Shown: in pieces, positions 25,759 through 35,421 of the stretch
Layout of the letters: every line of letters begins with the position of its first letter
How positions within the stretch are numbered: position 1 is the first letter of the stretch
NCBI RefSeq assembly: GCF_022026395.1
Contig: NZ_CP041767.1
Location: forward strand, 2,450,501 to 2,514,500
From: Brevibacillus brevis
GTDB taxonomy: Bacteria > Bacillota > Bacilli > Brevibacillales > Brevibacillaceae
Length of the DNA stretch: 64,000 nucleotides
Direction of reading: 5' to 3'
Notes under the pieces: generated by a model
What the model was told of the DNA's origin: nothing
Seen by the model: only the letters and a program-made list of their open reading frames with translations
Database searches by the model: none
Program-made: the position numbers and the translations under genes

Positions 25759-27453
25759 TTACAAGCTTTTATCGTCAATGCTATTTAAAAATTGTTCAAT
25801 CTCGCCAATCACCGATGGAAGGCAGTCGTCCTCAAATGGAGAATAAAGCTTCGCCACCTGTACCAGCTCGAGGAACGATTTGCTTCCGCCTTCGCGGCAA
25901 AGCGTCAAATAATCCTCCCAAGCTTGTTTTGGCTCTGATTGTGACCGTTTCCAAAATTGGAACGCACAAATCTGGGCCAGTGTGTAGTCGATGTAATAGA
26001 ACGGACTTTGAAAAATATGCGATTGCTGCTGCCAGAACCCACCCTCCTCGAGATACTCGTTCTGCGCGTAATTGCGATGCGGGAGGTACTTGCGCTCAAT
26101 TTCACGCCAAGCCTTTTTACGCTCTGACGGAGTCATATCTGGATTCTCGTAAACAACATGCTGGAACTCATCAACAGACACGCCATACGGAATGAACTGG
26201 AGTCCGCTACTGAGATGAGAGAATTTGTATTTGTCGGTATCTTCCTTGAAAAAATGCTCCATCCATGGCCACGTCAAAAACTCCATGCTCATTGAATGTA
26301 TTTCACATGCCTCATAGGTTGGGAAATGATATTCAGGGACGTCAAAATCTCGGCTTACATACACCTGAAACGCATGTCCTGCCTCGTGCGTGAGTACGTC
26401 GATATCGCCGGATGTACCATTAAAGTTGGCGAAAATAAAGGGGAGCCTGTATTGGCTGATGTATTCACAGTAGCCGCCAGTAGCCTTTCCTTTTTTGCTC
26501 AATAGATCTAAACAGTCATTATCCAGCATGAAGTTGTAAAACTCATCCGTTTCAGGTGACAACTCGGCATACATCTTTTTCCCGTTTTCCACAATCCATT
26601 CCGGCGGACCTTTCGGGCTGGGATTCCCTGTAGCAAAATCAAAGGAAAGATCGTAATACTCAAGTGTATCGACACCAATGCGTTGTCGCTGACGTTCGAC
26701 GAGCTTTGACGCTACGGGAACGATGTGATCGAGCACTTGCCGGCGGAAACTGGCTACCATTTCTGCATTGTAATCGGTACGGTTCATGCGTGCATAGCCT
26801 AGCTCCACAAAGCTATTGAAACCGAGTTTTTTGGCAATGCGTGTGCGTACCTTGACGAGTTGATCGTAGATGCGATCAAATTCATCCGTATGTTGCTGCA
26901 TAAAATCATACTTCGCTTCATTAGCGCGCTTGCGCATGTCTCTATCCTTCGCAATTGTAAAAGGAATCATCTCGGAAAGGTTTCGCTCTACTCCATCAAA
27001 CATGATTTTGGCAGAGGCTTTCAGTGCGACATATTGACTCGCCAAACGGTTTTCTTCCTGCAAATCAGAGATGACTTCCGGCGAAAATGTACGGAGTGTG
27101 CTCTCCGCAATGCGAAACAGCTGTGCACCCCATTTTTCTTCCAATTCAGCGCGGAAGGAAGAATCGACAATCGCCTGATAGTAGCGGGAAACGATTCCCG
27201 TATACAGAGGAGTTGCTTCATCCCAATAGTCCTGTTCCGCTTTGTAGAAAGGATCTTCTGTATTGATCGTGTGGCGGATTTGTGCGACATGCCGCGCAGA
27301 TTCCACTTCTTGTCGCAGTTTGTTCAATTGAGCCATGATCGCATCTTGCTCAGAGAAGCTTGCAGCATGTTGAAACGCTTCCAATAATTGCGTGAATTGT
27401 CCTTCAACTTTGTCCATATCCATGCGCTCATACTGAATTTGTGAGAACTTCAC
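25759..27453 (-). CDS. M3 family oligoendopeptidase
   Basis: 564 residues. Zinc metallopeptidase with the HExxH site in DVLTHEAGHAFQVYV and the third ligand Glu downstream in EACEIHSMSMEF; YIDYTLAQICAFQFWK is also typical of the C-terminal fold. It resembles the short M3B oligoendopeptidases (PZ-peptidase type) rather than PepF. It probably digests cytosolic oligopeptides of limited length. No signal peptide. The GTG at 27453 is chosen because AAGAGGTGG lies six bases before it; 14 further codons upstream are open but lack a site. Confidence 0.92.
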   Translation of the reverse strand: MKFSQIQYERMDMDKVEGQFTQLLEAFQHAASFSEQDAIMAQLNKLRQEVESARHVAQIRHTINTEDPFYKAEQDYWDEATPLYTGIVSRYYQAIVDSSFRAELEEKWGAQLFRIAESTLRTFSPEVISDLQEENRLASQYVALKASAKIMFDGVERNLSEMIPFTIAKDRDMRKRANEAKYDFMQQHTDEFDRIYDQLVKVRTRIAKKLGFNSFVELGYARMNRTDYNAEMVASFRRQVLDHIVPVASKLVERQRQRIGVDTLEYYDLSFDFATGNPSPKGPPEWIVENGKKMYAELSPETDEFYNFMLDNDCLDLLSKKGKATGGYCEYISQYRLPFIFANFNGTSGDIDVLTHEAGHAFQVYVSRDFDVPEYHFPTYEACEIHSMSMEFLTWPWMEHFFKEDTDKYKFSHLSSGLQFIPYGVSVDEFQHVVYENPDMTPSERKKAWREIERKYLPHRNYAQNEYLEEGGFWQQQSHIFQSPFYYIDYTLAQICAFQFWKRSQSEPKQAWEDYLTLCREGGSKSFLELVQVAKLYSPFEDDCLPSVIGEIEQFLNSIDDKSL

Positions 27454-27701
27454 GGACGTCCACCTCTTTTGTTCGGAGTATGTATTCAAAATCATCTTAC
27501 CAGAAAATGCAAGATATCGCTTTCATATTCGTATATATTGATGAAAAGTGGTGTTTTTATTAAGAAACCGTTATAATGAATCAAGCTGAAAATAAGCGGA
27601 ATCGGCTATAGCAATAAGGAAAGCCGGGTTTTCTAGTGGCTTGATTGATATGCAGCATGCACAATCGCCGGAGAACGAACAGTGGAAAGTGAGGAATACC
27701 A

Positions 27702-29588
27702 ATGCTGCTTACTACTATAAATGATCCTCAAGACTTGAAAAAGTGCACGCAACCGCAGCTACATACATTGGCATCCGAGATCCGTCAGTTTCTAATCGAA
27801 ACGCTCTCGAAAACAGGCGGTCATCTTGCGCCGAATTTGGGAGTCGTCGAGCTGACGCTAGCGCTGCACTATGTTTTTGACAGTCCCAAGGACAAGCTGA
27901 TCTGGGATGTCGGACATCAAGCATACGTACATAAAATGCTGACTGGACGCCGGGAGATGTTTCCGACCTTGCGTCAGTACAAAGGTCTGTGCGGGTTCCC
28001 AAAAATGGTGGAAAGCCCGCATGACGTCTGGGAAACCGGGCATAGCAGTACGTCGTTGTCTGCCGCTATGGGGATGGCGACTGCGCGGGATTTGAAAAAG
28101 GAAAAGAATCATGTCGTTGCTGTGATCGGTGACGGTGCGCTGACAGGCGGCATGGCTTTAGAGGCATTGAACCACATCGGTCATGAGCGCAAGAATGTCA
28201 TCGTTGTGCTAAATGATAACGAGATGTCCATTGCGCCAAACGTTGGTGCCCTGCACAACTACTTGGGCAAAATTCGCTCAACGGAGAACTATCAGTGGGC
28301 GAAGGATGAAGTCGAAGGCTTGTTGAAATCGATACCGGCTGTAGGGGGCAAATTAGCTCATATGGCTGAACGCTTTAAGGACAGCATGAAATATCTGCTC
28401 GTATCTGGCGTTCTTTTCGAGGAGCTAGGCTTTACGTATATTGGCCCAATCGACGGACATAACATGGAACTGTTGCTCGATACATTGAAGACAGCCAAGC
28501 ATACAAAAGGACCTGTATTGATCCATGCCATCACGAAAAAAGGACTGGGCTATGCGCCAGCAGAAGCCGATTCGGTCAAGTGGCACGGCATCGGAACGTA
28601 TAAAATCGAGTCAGGCGATACACCGAAATCTGCACCAACGTATACATCCGTTTTTGCGGATACGATGATGAAGCTCGCAGATGAAGACAATTCAATTGTG
28701 GCTGTGACCCCTGCAATGCCAGCGGGCTCCGGCTTGATCCCATTCGGTCAGAAGTACCCGGACAGACTATTTGACGTAGGGATCGCAGAGCAGCACGCAT
28801 GTACATTTGCGGCAGGATTGGCTACCCAAGGCTTGAAGCCGGTCTTTGCGATTTATTCGACGTTTTTGCAAAGAGCCTATGATCAGTTGATCCACGATGT
28901 CGCCCGCCAAAAGCTCCATGTGATTTTTGCCGTTGACCGTGCTGGGCTCGTCGGAGCAGACGGGGAGACACACCAAGGCATGTATGATGTGGCATTCATG
29001 CGCATCATTCCGAATATGGTCATTATGGCACCAAAAGATGAAAATGAACTGCGTCACATGATGAAGACAGCAGTGGAATATAAAGAAGGCCCGATTTCTT
29101 ATCGTTATCCGCGATTGCCGATTCGTGGCGTCAAAATGGATGAAGAGCTGCAAGTGCTGCCAATCGGAAAAGCGGAGATTGTACGCGAAGGCAAACACGT
29201 GGCGATTCTCTCGTTCGGTCACGTATTCGAAATAGCTGAGGCGGCTGTTAATCAGCTTCAAGAAGAAGGAATCAAACCGATGCTGGTCAATGCACGTTTT
29301 TGCAAGCCGTTGGACGAAGAGCTTCTATTCCGACTGGCGAAGGAAGGCTACGATATCATTACAGTTGAAGAAGGCTGCGAAATGGGCGGCTTCGGCAGCG
29401 CTGTCATTGAATGCTACAGTCGTGCAGGCTATCACGGCATGAATGTACAAGTTGTCGCGGTACCTGATTATTTTGTTGAGCATGGAAGTGTGAAAGAACA
29501 GCGGCAAGAGGTAGGGCTCACAGCTGATCATATCGCTGCTCGTGTCCGGTCCTTGATGCCAATTTCGAAGGGCGTAGTGGAAGCATGA
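27702..29588 (+). CDS. dxs: 1-deoxy-D-xylulose-5-phosphate synthase
   Basis: 628 residues. Thiamine-diphosphate enzyme that condenses pyruvate and glyceraldehyde-3-phosphate at the start of the MEP pathway. TPP site: [37 protein letters not shown]. The catalytic Glu lies in [36 protein letters not shown] follows. It is preceded by TATAAT at 27572-27577 without a convincing -35. GTGAGG stands seven bases before the ATG. It overlaps tlyA by the four bases ATGA, as in other bacilli. Confidence 0.97.
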   Translation: MLLTTINDPQDLKKCTQPQLHTLASEIRQFLIETLSKTGGHLAPNLGVVELTLALHYVFDSPKDKLIWDVGHQAYVHKMLTGRREMFPTLRQYKGLCGFPKMVESPHDVWETGHSSTSLSAAMGMATARDLKKEKNHVVAVIGDGALTGGMALEALNHIGHERKNVIVVLNDNEMSIAPNVGALHNYLGKIRSTENYQWAKDEVEGLLKSIPAVGGKLAHMAERFKDSMKYLLVSGVLFEELGFTYIGPIDGHNMELLLDTLKTAKHTKGPVLIHAITKKGLGYAPAEADSVKWHGIGTYKIESGDTPKSAPTYTSVFADTMMKLADEDNSIVAVTPAMPAGSGLIPFGQKYPDRLFDVGIAEQHACTFAAGLATQGLKPVFAIYSTFLQRAYDQLIHDVARQKLHVIFAVDRAGLVGADGETHQGMYDVAFMRIIPNMVIMAPKDENELRHMMKTAVEYKEGPISYRYPRLPIRGVKMDEELQVLPIGKAEIVREGKHVAILSFGHVFEIAEAAVNQLQEEGIKPMLVNARFCKPLDEELLFRLAKEGYDIITVEEGCEMGGFGSAVIECYSRAGYHGMNVQVVAVPDYFVEHGSVKEQRQEVGLTADHIAARVRSLMPISKGVVEA

Positions 29589-30403
29589 GTGTAAGAAAAG
29601 AACGGATTGATGTTCTCTTGGTCGAAAGAGGCCATTATGAGACCAGAGAAAAAGCAAAAGCAGCCGTAATGGCAGGCCTTGTGCAAGTAGCTGGCGAGCG
29701 CTGTGACAAGCCGGGAACCAAATTTGCCGAGGATGTTGCAATTACGGTGAAGGGCGAGGTACACCCGTATGTGAGTCGGGGTGGCCTCAAGCTGGAAAAG
29801 GCATTGCGTGTCTTTGAGATCGACATGAAGGATCGTGTCATGATGGACATCGGGGCCTCCACTGGCGGATTTACGGACTGTGCACTGCAAAACGGTGCGC
29901 GCCTTGTATACGCGATTGACGTCGGGTACGGACAACTCGCGTGGAGCTTGCGCCAGGATGAACGAGTGGTCGTCATGGAACGGACGAATTTTCGGCATAT
30001 GGACCCGGAAGCTTTCGAACATGAACGTCCAAACGCGGCATCGATTGACGTATCGTTTATTTCGTTACGATTGATCTTGCCAGTGTTGTACCGTTTTCTG
30101 ACGGATGGCGGTGACGTCGTTGCGCTGATCAAACCTCAATTTGAAGCAGGCAAGGATAGAGTCGGAAAGAACGGAATCGTCCGAGATCCTGAGGTACACG
30201 AGAGCGTGCTGACTGACATTGGCCAATTTGCCAGTGGATTGGGTTTCGCGCTGAAAGGCTTGGACTACTCTCCAATTACTGGGGGAGAAGGAAACATTGA
30301 ATTTGTTATGCACGTCCAGAAAAATGAGGGCGGCATGGATTCGGAAGCTTGGCTGCAATGCGTAACAGAGGTAGTTGCGTCTGCTCATGCGAATTTGAAA
30401 TAG
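29585..30403 (+). CDS. tlyA: TlyA/YqxC family rRNA 2'-O-methyltransferase-like protein
   Basis: 272 residues. An S4 RNA-binding domain (about 6-65, [29 protein letters not shown]) is followed by an FtsJ-like SAM-dependent methyltransferase domain with the SAM loop [14 protein letters not shown] and the catalytic-lysine-containing KPQFEAGK. In mycobacteria TlyA methylates 16S and 23S rRNA ribose; the bacillus target is not established. Coupled to dxs by an ATGA overlap. A terminator follows. Confidence 0.93.
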   Translation: MSVRKERIDVLLVERGHYETREKAKAAVMAGLVQVAGERCDKPGTKFAEDVAITVKGEVHPYVSRGGLKLEKALRVFEIDMKDRVMMDIGASTGGFTDCALQNGARLVYAIDVGYGQLAWSLRQDERVVVMERTNFRHMDPEAFEHERPNAASIDVSFISLRLILPVLYRFLTDGGDVVALIKPQFEAGKDRVGKNGIVRDPEVHESVLTDIGQFASGLGFALKGLDYSPITGGEGNIEFVMHVQKNEGGMDSEAWLQCVTEVVASAHANLK

Positions 30404-30413
30404 GATAAAAACC

Positions 30414-30454
30414 AAAGCCTCGGGAGTTTTGTCACAATCGAGGCTTTTTATTTA
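30414..30454 (+). terminator. Intrinsic terminator after tlyA
   Basis: Perfect 9-bp stem AAAGCCTCG/CGAGGCTTT, 16-base loop, then TTATTT. Confidence 0.85.
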
Positions 30455-30530
30455 TGCATGTGAAGTTGTATACTTGTATATGAGGTTGTTCAAGAAGGAT
30501 TTCCAACCAACCAGTTTTGGGGTGGACCAC

Positions 30531-31388
30531 GTGAAGAAAATTGGAATCATAGCGAACAAAGGAAAACCCGAAGCACGTATCGTTGCACGGGAACTGCTGT
30601 ATTTACTTGAGGACAGAGGGGCGCAAGTATTCCTGGATGAACATATTGCTTCAGATGTTGGGCATCTGGAACTGGGCGCATCTGTAGAAGAGATGGGGAA
30701 GCAGGCGGATTTGGTTTGTGTATTGGGAGGCGATGGCACGCTACTCAGAATTGCTCGCCAGCTTGCCGGTCACTCTATCCCAATATTTGGAATTAATTTA
30801 GGCACGTTGGGCTTTTTGTCGGAAGCGGAACCGGAGCATCTGCCTCAGGCTGTAGACAATCTCCTTTCTGGAAAGTACGACATTGAAAAGAGAGCCATGC
30901 TGGAAGCTTGTTTGGTTCGAAAAGGAATCACGCTGGGGACGTACACGGCCATGAATGATATAGGGATTGCAAAAGGGTCATTTTGCCGAATCATTCAATG
31001 TGCAGTCTTTCTGGATGATGAGTACGTTGCGACGTTCAGCGGAGACGGTGTCATTGTCTCTACGCCGACCGGGTCAACGGCATACTCACTTTCTGCAGGC
31101 GGTCCAATAGTGGCCCCTAATGTGGACATGCTATTACTGACACCAGTGGCTCCTCATTCCTTGACGGCTCGGCCAATGGTATTGTCTGGCAATCAAACGA
31201 TCCGGGTCGAAGTGGATGCCATTCATCAAGAGATGGGATTGTCCATTGACGGGCAGTTTGGTTATCGACTCGAGGGCGGCGATTATATTTACATTAAAAA
31301 GTCACCGTGTGTTACCCCGCTGATTAAGTGGAAAAAAGGTGGCTTTTTCGAAGCAATACGAACGAAATTACAAGGGGAATGGGAGTAA
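30531..31388 (+). CDS. nadK: NAD kinase
   Basis: 285 residues. It phosphorylates NAD to NADP. Motifs: [15 protein letters not shown] (GGDGT), [23 protein letters not shown] (NE/D motif), and [17 protein letters not shown]. The GTG at 30531 gives [15 protein letters not shown] and follows GGGGTGG; the in-frame upstream starts at 30429 and 30480 fall in or near the tlyA terminator. B. subtilis lacks a NAD kinase gene at this place; many clostridia and Paenibacillaceae have tlyA-nadK-argR-recN. Confidence 0.95.
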   Translation: MKKIGIIANKGKPEARIVARELLYLLEDRGAQVFLDEHIASDVGHLELGASVEEMGKQADLVCVLGGDGTLLRIARQLAGHSIPIFGINLGTLGFLSEAEPEHLPQAVDNLLSGKYDIEKRAMLEACLVRKGITLGTYTAMNDIGIAKGSFCRIIQCAVFLDDEYVATFSGDGVIVSTPTGSTAYSLSAGGPIVAPNVDMLLLTPVAPHSLTARPMVLSGNQTIRVEVDAIHQEMGLSIDGQFGYRLEGGDYIYIKKSPCVTPLIKWKKGGFFEAIRTKLQGEWE

Positions 31389-31393
31389 TCCAT

Positions 31394-31843
31394 ATGAACA
31401 AAGGGCAACGACATATTCGTATTCGGGATATCATCAGCAATCAAGAGGTGGAAACACAGGATGAGCTGGTGGACCGCTTGCGGACTGCTGGCTTTAACGT
31501 AACGCAAGCAACTGTATCCCGAGACATCAAGGAGCTACACTTGGTAAAAGTGCCCCTTCCTGATGGACGATATAAGTATTCAATGCCTGCTGAACAAAAA
31601 TTCAATCCACTGCAAAAGCTGAAACGTATGCTTGTGGATTCCTTTATTAGCATTGACCAAGCCGATCATTTTATTGTATTGAAGACGCTTTCGGGACATG
31701 CGAATGCGGTAGCGGAACTGATTGACAACCTTCCTTGGGAAGAAATCATGGGGACGATCAGTGGAGACAACACCATCCTGATTATTTGCCGTTCGAAAGA
31801 AAATACCAATGAAGTGACGAAACGCTTAATGGAAATGTTGTAG
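31394..31843 (+). CDS. argR: Arginine repressor ArgR/AhrC
   Basis: 149 residues. The N-terminal winged helix has the recognition block [16 protein letters not shown]; the C-terminal oligomerisation and arginine-binding domain has [15 protein letters not shown]. In bacilli it represses arginine synthesis and activates catabolism when bound to arginine. GGGAG lies eight bases before the ATG at 31394. It directly follows nadK and precedes recN. Confidence 0.95.
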   Translation: MNKGQRHIRIRDIISNQEVETQDELVDRLRTAGFNVTQATVSRDIKELHLVKVPLPDGRYKYSMPAEQKFNPLQKLKRMLVDSFISIDQADHFIVLKTLSGHANAVAELIDNLPWEEIMGTISGDNTILIICRSKENTNEVTKRLMEML

Positions 31844-31859
31844 AAGGTGGTCGCTTGCG

Positions 31860-33584
31860 ATGCTAGTGGAACTCTCGATCCGAAATTTTGCCATCATCAA
31901 ATCAGTGACGGTCTCTTTCCAAAAAGGGTTAAACATCCTGACAGGGGAGACTGGTGCTGGTAAATCCATCATTATCGATGCGCTAGGACTGTTGTTAGGA
32001 GGCCGGGCTTCGGCTGATTTTGTCCGTTACGGTGAGCCTCGTGCAGAGGTGGAAGGGCTGTTTGAATTGCCGCCTGGTCACCCGGGACTTGACGTCTGTA
32101 AGAATGTCGGCGTCCAGATTGAGCAAGACGGTATGCTTGTGGTACGCCGAGATATATCGAATCAAGGGAAAAGTATCATTCGAATCAATGGCCAGCTCGT
32201 AACTCTCGCTATGCTGCGTGAGTTAGGGCCATGGTTGGTTACGGTGCATGGGCAACACGATACGCATATGCTGATGCAGTCAGACAAGCATATCAATTGG
32301 CTGGATGCATATGGGGAAAGTGCGTTGGGAGCTGCGAAGCAAGAATATGGAACCCTGTATACTGCGTACCGCAAGACAAAGCAAGATCTGGAGCGCATGG
32401 CACGCAATGATCGGGAGCTGGTGCAGCGCATCGATCTTTTGCAATATCAGCTCGATGAAATTGAGTCGGCAACCCTCACGCCTGGTGAAGACGAGAAGCT
32501 CATGCAGCAGCGGAAAAAGTGGATGAACATTGAAAAAGTTTATTCAACGATTCAAGATGCATACCGGGCTTTGCATGGTGACCAAAAGGGCATGGATTGG
32601 TTGGGTCATGCGATGGGTGAGCTTGAGCGTGGTGTGAACTACGAAGAACAGCTCGTTCCGATTTTGGAAATGGTCCAATCGGCATACTATCAGATAGAAG
32701 ATGTGGTGCATAACCTTCGTCAATTGTCGTACCAAATGGATTTTGAACCGGAGCAGCTGGCAGAAGTAGAACGCCGTCTTGATCAAATCCAGTCGTTAAA
32801 ACGCAAGTATGGCAAAAGTGTAGACGATATTTTGGAGTACGCGGCAACGATTCAGGATGAATTGGATGACATGCATCACTACGAAGATCGTCTCCAGCAG
32901 GTGGAAAAGCAATTGCAGGAGCTTGCAGCCGATTTGGCAGTGGAAGCATTGGAGTTGTCGGTTATTCGCTCCGAATGTGCTGGAAAGCTCGCACAAGAAA
33001 TCGAGCAGCAATTAAAAGAACTGCACATGGAGCGAGCTCGTTTTGCCATCGACGTCAGACAGACACCGGATGAAGACGGGGTAGAAATCGACGGAATCAA
33101 GCGCTTCGTAGATGCGAACGGAATGGATCAGATCGAGTTTTTAATCTCACCTAACCCGGGTGAGCCATTGCGTCCCTTGGCGAAGATTGCTTCCGGCGGA
33201 GAGCTGTCGCGTGTCATGCTGGCCATTAAAACGATTTTGGCGGGCACTGATCAAGTGGAGACCCTCATTTTTGATGAAGTCGACACAGGAGTAAGTGGAA
33301 GGGCAGCTCAAGCGATAGCAGAAAAGCTCGCCCGGGTCGCTGGACAGCGCCAAGTCCTGTGCATTACGCACTTGCCACAGGTCGCATCCATGGCAGACGC
33401 TCATTTTCTGATCAAAAAGGAAATGAGCGAGAATGAAACGGAGACGCGGGTGAATCGTCTGTCTGATGATGAACGGGTATCAGAGCTGGCTCGTATGCTA
33501 AGCGGGGCAGAGGTAACAGCAAAAACAGAAGAACATGCACGCGAGATGATCCTTCTCGGCCGTGAACGAAAGACTGTCAGCTAA
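31860..33584 (+). CDS. recN: DNA repair protein RecN
   Basis: 574 residues, SMC-like. N-terminal ATP head with Walker A GETGAGKS (residues 29-36), central coiled-coil arms (about 150-390), C-terminal head with the signature ASGGELSRVMLAI and Walker B ETLIFDEVDTGVSG. It acts in double-strand break repair in the cytoplasm. AAGGTGG precedes the ATG. The stop codon lies inside the terminator stem. Confidence 0.97.
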   Translation: MLVELSIRNFAIIKSVTVSFQKGLNILTGETGAGKSIIIDALGLLLGGRASADFVRYGEPRAEVEGLFELPPGHPGLDVCKNVGVQIEQDGMLVVRRDISNQGKSIIRINGQLVTLAMLRELGPWLVTVHGQHDTHMLMQSDKHINWLDAYGESALGAAKQEYGTLYTAYRKTKQDLERMARNDRELVQRIDLLQYQLDEIESATLTPGEDEKLMQQRKKWMNIEKVYSTIQDAYRALHGDQKGMDWLGHAMGELERGVNYEEQLVPILEMVQSAYYQIEDVVHNLRQLSYQMDFEPEQLAEVERRLDQIQSLKRKYGKSVDDILEYAATIQDELDDMHHYEDRLQQVEKQLQELAADLAVEALELSVIRSECAGKLAQEIEQQLKELHMERARFAIDVRQTPDEDGVEIDGIKRFVDANGMDQIEFLISPNPGEPLRPLAKIASGGELSRVMLAIKTILAGTDQVETLIFDEVDTGVSGRAAQAIAEKLARVAGQRQVLCITHLPQVASMADAHFLIKKEMSENETETRVNRLSDDERVSELARMLSGAEVTAKTEEHAREMILLGRERKTVS

Positions 33585-33605
33585 TTTGGTTGGCAGTCTT
33601 TTTTC
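33569..33605 (+). terminator. Intrinsic terminator overlapping the recN stop codon
   Basis: AAAGACTG (33569-33576) pairs with CAGTCTTT (33594-33601), followed by TTTCG. Confidence 0.8.
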
Positions 33606-33687
33606 GTTGATAAAAAGTGCAAAAATGGACTCGCTAAGGACTTGATGAAGCGTGGCTTTCTAATGTTCAGAGTGGGTTATTTTCCTG

Positions 33688-33717
33688 ACATAATCCGCTT
33701 GGCTGGTGGCAACATTA
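33688..33717 (+). promoter_or_regulatory. Possible forespore (sigma-F/sigma-G type) promoter of spoIVB
   Basis: ACATA (33688-33692), 15-bp spacer, GGCAACATTA (33708-33717). The -10 fits the sigma-F pattern GGnnAnAhTR, and the -35 fits GYATA except at its first base. spoIVB is a forespore gene in B. subtilis. Transcription would begin near 33724, giving a leader of about 100 bases. Confidence 0.5.
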
Positions 33718-33744
33718 AAGGTACACAAGGTGGAGGTGTCCCTC

Positions 33745-33777
33745 ATGACCGCTTGCGGTCAATCAAAACGGACCTGA
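33745..33777 (+). CDS. Possible 10-residue leader peptide upstream of spoIVB
   Basis: A short frame encoding MTACGQSKRT, with GGAGGTG about seven bases before its ATG. It lies inside overlapping inverted repeats and its TGA stop is in the loop of the following terminator hairpin. Translation is unproven; the good ribosome-binding site and placement are the only evidence. Confidence 0.4.
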   Translation: MTACGQSKRT

Positions 33778-33791
33778 CCGTTTTGTTTTTG
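33746..33791 (+). promoter_or_regulatory. Attenuator-like set of competing hairpins upstream of spoIVB
   Basis: TGACCG (33746-33751), CGGTCA (33756-33761) and TGACCG (33775-33780) form alternative pairings 1:2 or 2:3. The last overlaps an intrinsic terminator with the 8-bp stem CAAAACGG (33764-33771)/CCGTTTTG (33778-33785) followed by TTTTT. Pairing 2:3 would prevent the terminator; pairing 1:2 would allow it. recN already has its own terminator upstream, so this hairpin is not needed for recN. Confidence 0.55.
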
Positions 33792-33826
33792 TAGGTGTAG
33801 GTAGGGAACGGTAGGAGTGATTACTG

Positions 33827-35161
33827 GTGATCCGACAAAACAAAAGAAAATGGATGGGAAGTCTCCTTCTCCTCATCACGGCGCTTGTCGTGAGTTCCAC
33901 CCCGTTCCGCGATCTGTCCTCCTTTCCCCGTGAATTGCGTTTGATGGAAGGGTCCCTCGAGCAACTACGGGTCTCAGTGCCGGTAATGGGCACGCTAATC
34001 AATAGCAATCCTGATATTTTGCACGTTAACGGGACAGAGGCGCGTGAGGTTTCCGTTGATTTGAGCAGGCCTATGTCTGTAGAACCGCGTAGGGCTGGGG
34101 AAGCCCAATTGCAGGTGAAGTGGCATAACATTCCGCTGACTGCTGTAAAAGTAAATGTATTGCCAGATCTGCGGTTGTACCCTGGTGGACAGTCAATCGG
34201 GGTGAAGCTGCAAACAGCGGGTGTTTTGGTTGTCGGTCATCATTTAGTAGACGATGGTAAAAACAAGTTTTCTCCAGGTGAACAGGCAGGTATACACGTT
34301 GGTGACATGATTATCAAAATGAATGACATGTACATCAACGACATGAATGATGTAAAGAAATTGATCAACGAAAATGGGAAAAAGAATCATTCCGTCCAAT
34401 TGCTTGTCGTTCGTGGCAAGGAAAAGCTTTCGCTCACTTTGCACCCAGCAAAAGATAAAAAAGACAGTGAATACCGTATGGGTCTCTATATTCGGGATTC
34501 AGCGGCAGGAGTAGGGACACTGACCTTTTATGATCCAAATTCCAAAGCGTACGGGGCATTAGGGCACGTCATTTCCGACGTTGATACTGGTCAAGCTATT
34601 GTCGTAGGAGATGGCCAGATCGTGCAAGCAAGTGTCACATCGATTGAAAAAGGACAAAGTGGCAACCCAGGGGAGAAATTTGCACGTTTCTACAATGAAA
34701 GTGAAGTTCTTGGAAATATAACGAAAAACACCCCTTTTGGCATCTTCGGCAAAATGAAGGACGAGCCCAAACGCAGCTATTATCAGGAGCCGTTACCAAT
34801 CGCTCTTGCCGAGCAGGTAGAGGAAGGGCCAGCCAAAATTCTTACTGTCGTGGAAGGTCAGAAAGTAGAAGAGTTCGATATTGAGATCGCGAACGTGGTC
34901 AAGCAGCATTTTCCCGCAACCAAAGGGATGATTATTAAAGTCACGGACAAACGCCTTTTGGAAAAGACAGGTGGCATCGTACAAGGGATGAGCGGCAGTC
35001 CCATCATTCAAAAGGGCAAGATCGTCGGTGCTGTCACGCATGTGTTTGTCAATGATCCTACTTCGGGATACGGTTGCTACATTGAATGGATGCTTCAGGA
35101 TGCTGGCGTGAATGTCCGAGATACAGCCGAATCCCGAACCCATACAACCAAGGCTGCCTGA
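33827..35161 (+). CDS. spoIVB: SpoIVB serine peptidase (S55 family), forespore signalling protease
   Basis: 444 residues. N-terminal membrane anchor (about 10-25), a PDZ domain (about 120-205, VKLQTAGVLVVGHHLV ... GIHVGDMIIKMND), and the S55 peptidase domain with His247 in GALGHVISD and the nucleophile Ser391 in QGMSGSPII. In B. subtilis it is secreted from the forespore and starts activation of pro-sigma-K by cutting SpoIVFA. The GTG at 33827 follows TAGGAG by about nine bases. It is followed by spo0A, the conserved order. Confidence 0.96.
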   Translation: MIRQNKRKWMGSLLLLITALVVSSTPFRDLSSFPRELRLMEGSLEQLRVSVPVMGTLINSNPDILHVNGTEAREVSVDLSRPMSVEPRRAGEAQLQVKWHNIPLTAVKVNVLPDLRLYPGGQSIGVKLQTAGVLVVGHHLVDDGKNKFSPGEQAGIHVGDMIIKMNDMYINDMNDVKKLINENGKKNHSVQLLVVRGKEKLSLTLHPAKDKKDSEYRMGLYIRDSAAGVGTLTFYDPNSKAYGALGHVISDVDTGQAIVVGDGQIVQASVTSIEKGQSGNPGEKFARFYNESEVLGNITKNTPFGIFGKMKDEPKRSYYQEPLPIALAEQVEEGPAKILTVVEGQKVEEFDIEIANVVKQHFPATKGMIIKVTDKRLLEKTGGIVQGMSGSPIIQKGKIVGAVTHVFVNDPTSGYGCYIEWMLQDAGVNVRDTAESRTHTTKAA

Positions 35162-35165
35162 ATAA

Positions 35166-35200
35166 AGTGCCGTCACGCGAACGAAGCGAGACGGCTTTTC
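35166..35200 (+). terminator. Intrinsic terminator after spoIVB
   Basis: GCCGTC (35169-35174) pairs with GACGGC (35190-35195), an inner CGCGAACGAAGCG can extend the fold, and TTTTC follows. Confidence 0.7.
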
Positions 35201-35247
35201 CGATTTTTGCAGTCCTTTGACGAATCGGTTAGAAATGAAAGAATTCT

Positions 35248-35255
35248 TTGTCGAA
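35248..35255 (+). promoter_or_regulatory. Spo0A box upstream of spo0A
   Basis: Exact TTGTCGAA, the consensus 0A box. A one-mismatch copy, TTGACGAA, lies at 35217-35224. Confidence 0.7.
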
Positions 35256-35288
35256 ATATCAGTTAAATCATTCAATCTTTCGTCATTG

Positions 35289-35317
35289 GCAGGAATGGAA
35301 TTTGCTTTGTCGAATAA
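35289..35317 (+). promoter_or_regulatory. Sigma-H-type promoter of spo0A
   Basis: GCAGGAATG (35289-35297), 11-bp spacer, GTCGAATAA (35309-35317), matching RnAGGAwWW and RnnGAATww almost fully. The -10 overlaps a second exact 0A box. Confidence 0.72.
35307..35314 (+). promoter_or_regulatory. Second Spo0A box, overlapping the sigma-H -10
   Basis: Exact TTGTCGAA at 35307-35314, sharing the GAA of the -10 element. This fits autoregulation of spo0A by Spo0A~P. Confidence 0.7.
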
Positions 35318-35421
35318 TTTTTGTAGAGAAAAAGATGGTATGGACTAAACCTTTTAGATTTGTTAACTTCTAAAACGCCACCTTCTTTCCAAAAGACCGT
35401 CCATTGTTAGGAGGAACGACC

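Noticed and set aside
27541-27701. Riboswitch or promoter upstream of dxs
   Set aside because: A TATAAT at 27572 was seen but without an acceptable -35, and no known thiamine-riboswitch core could be recognised in the leader.
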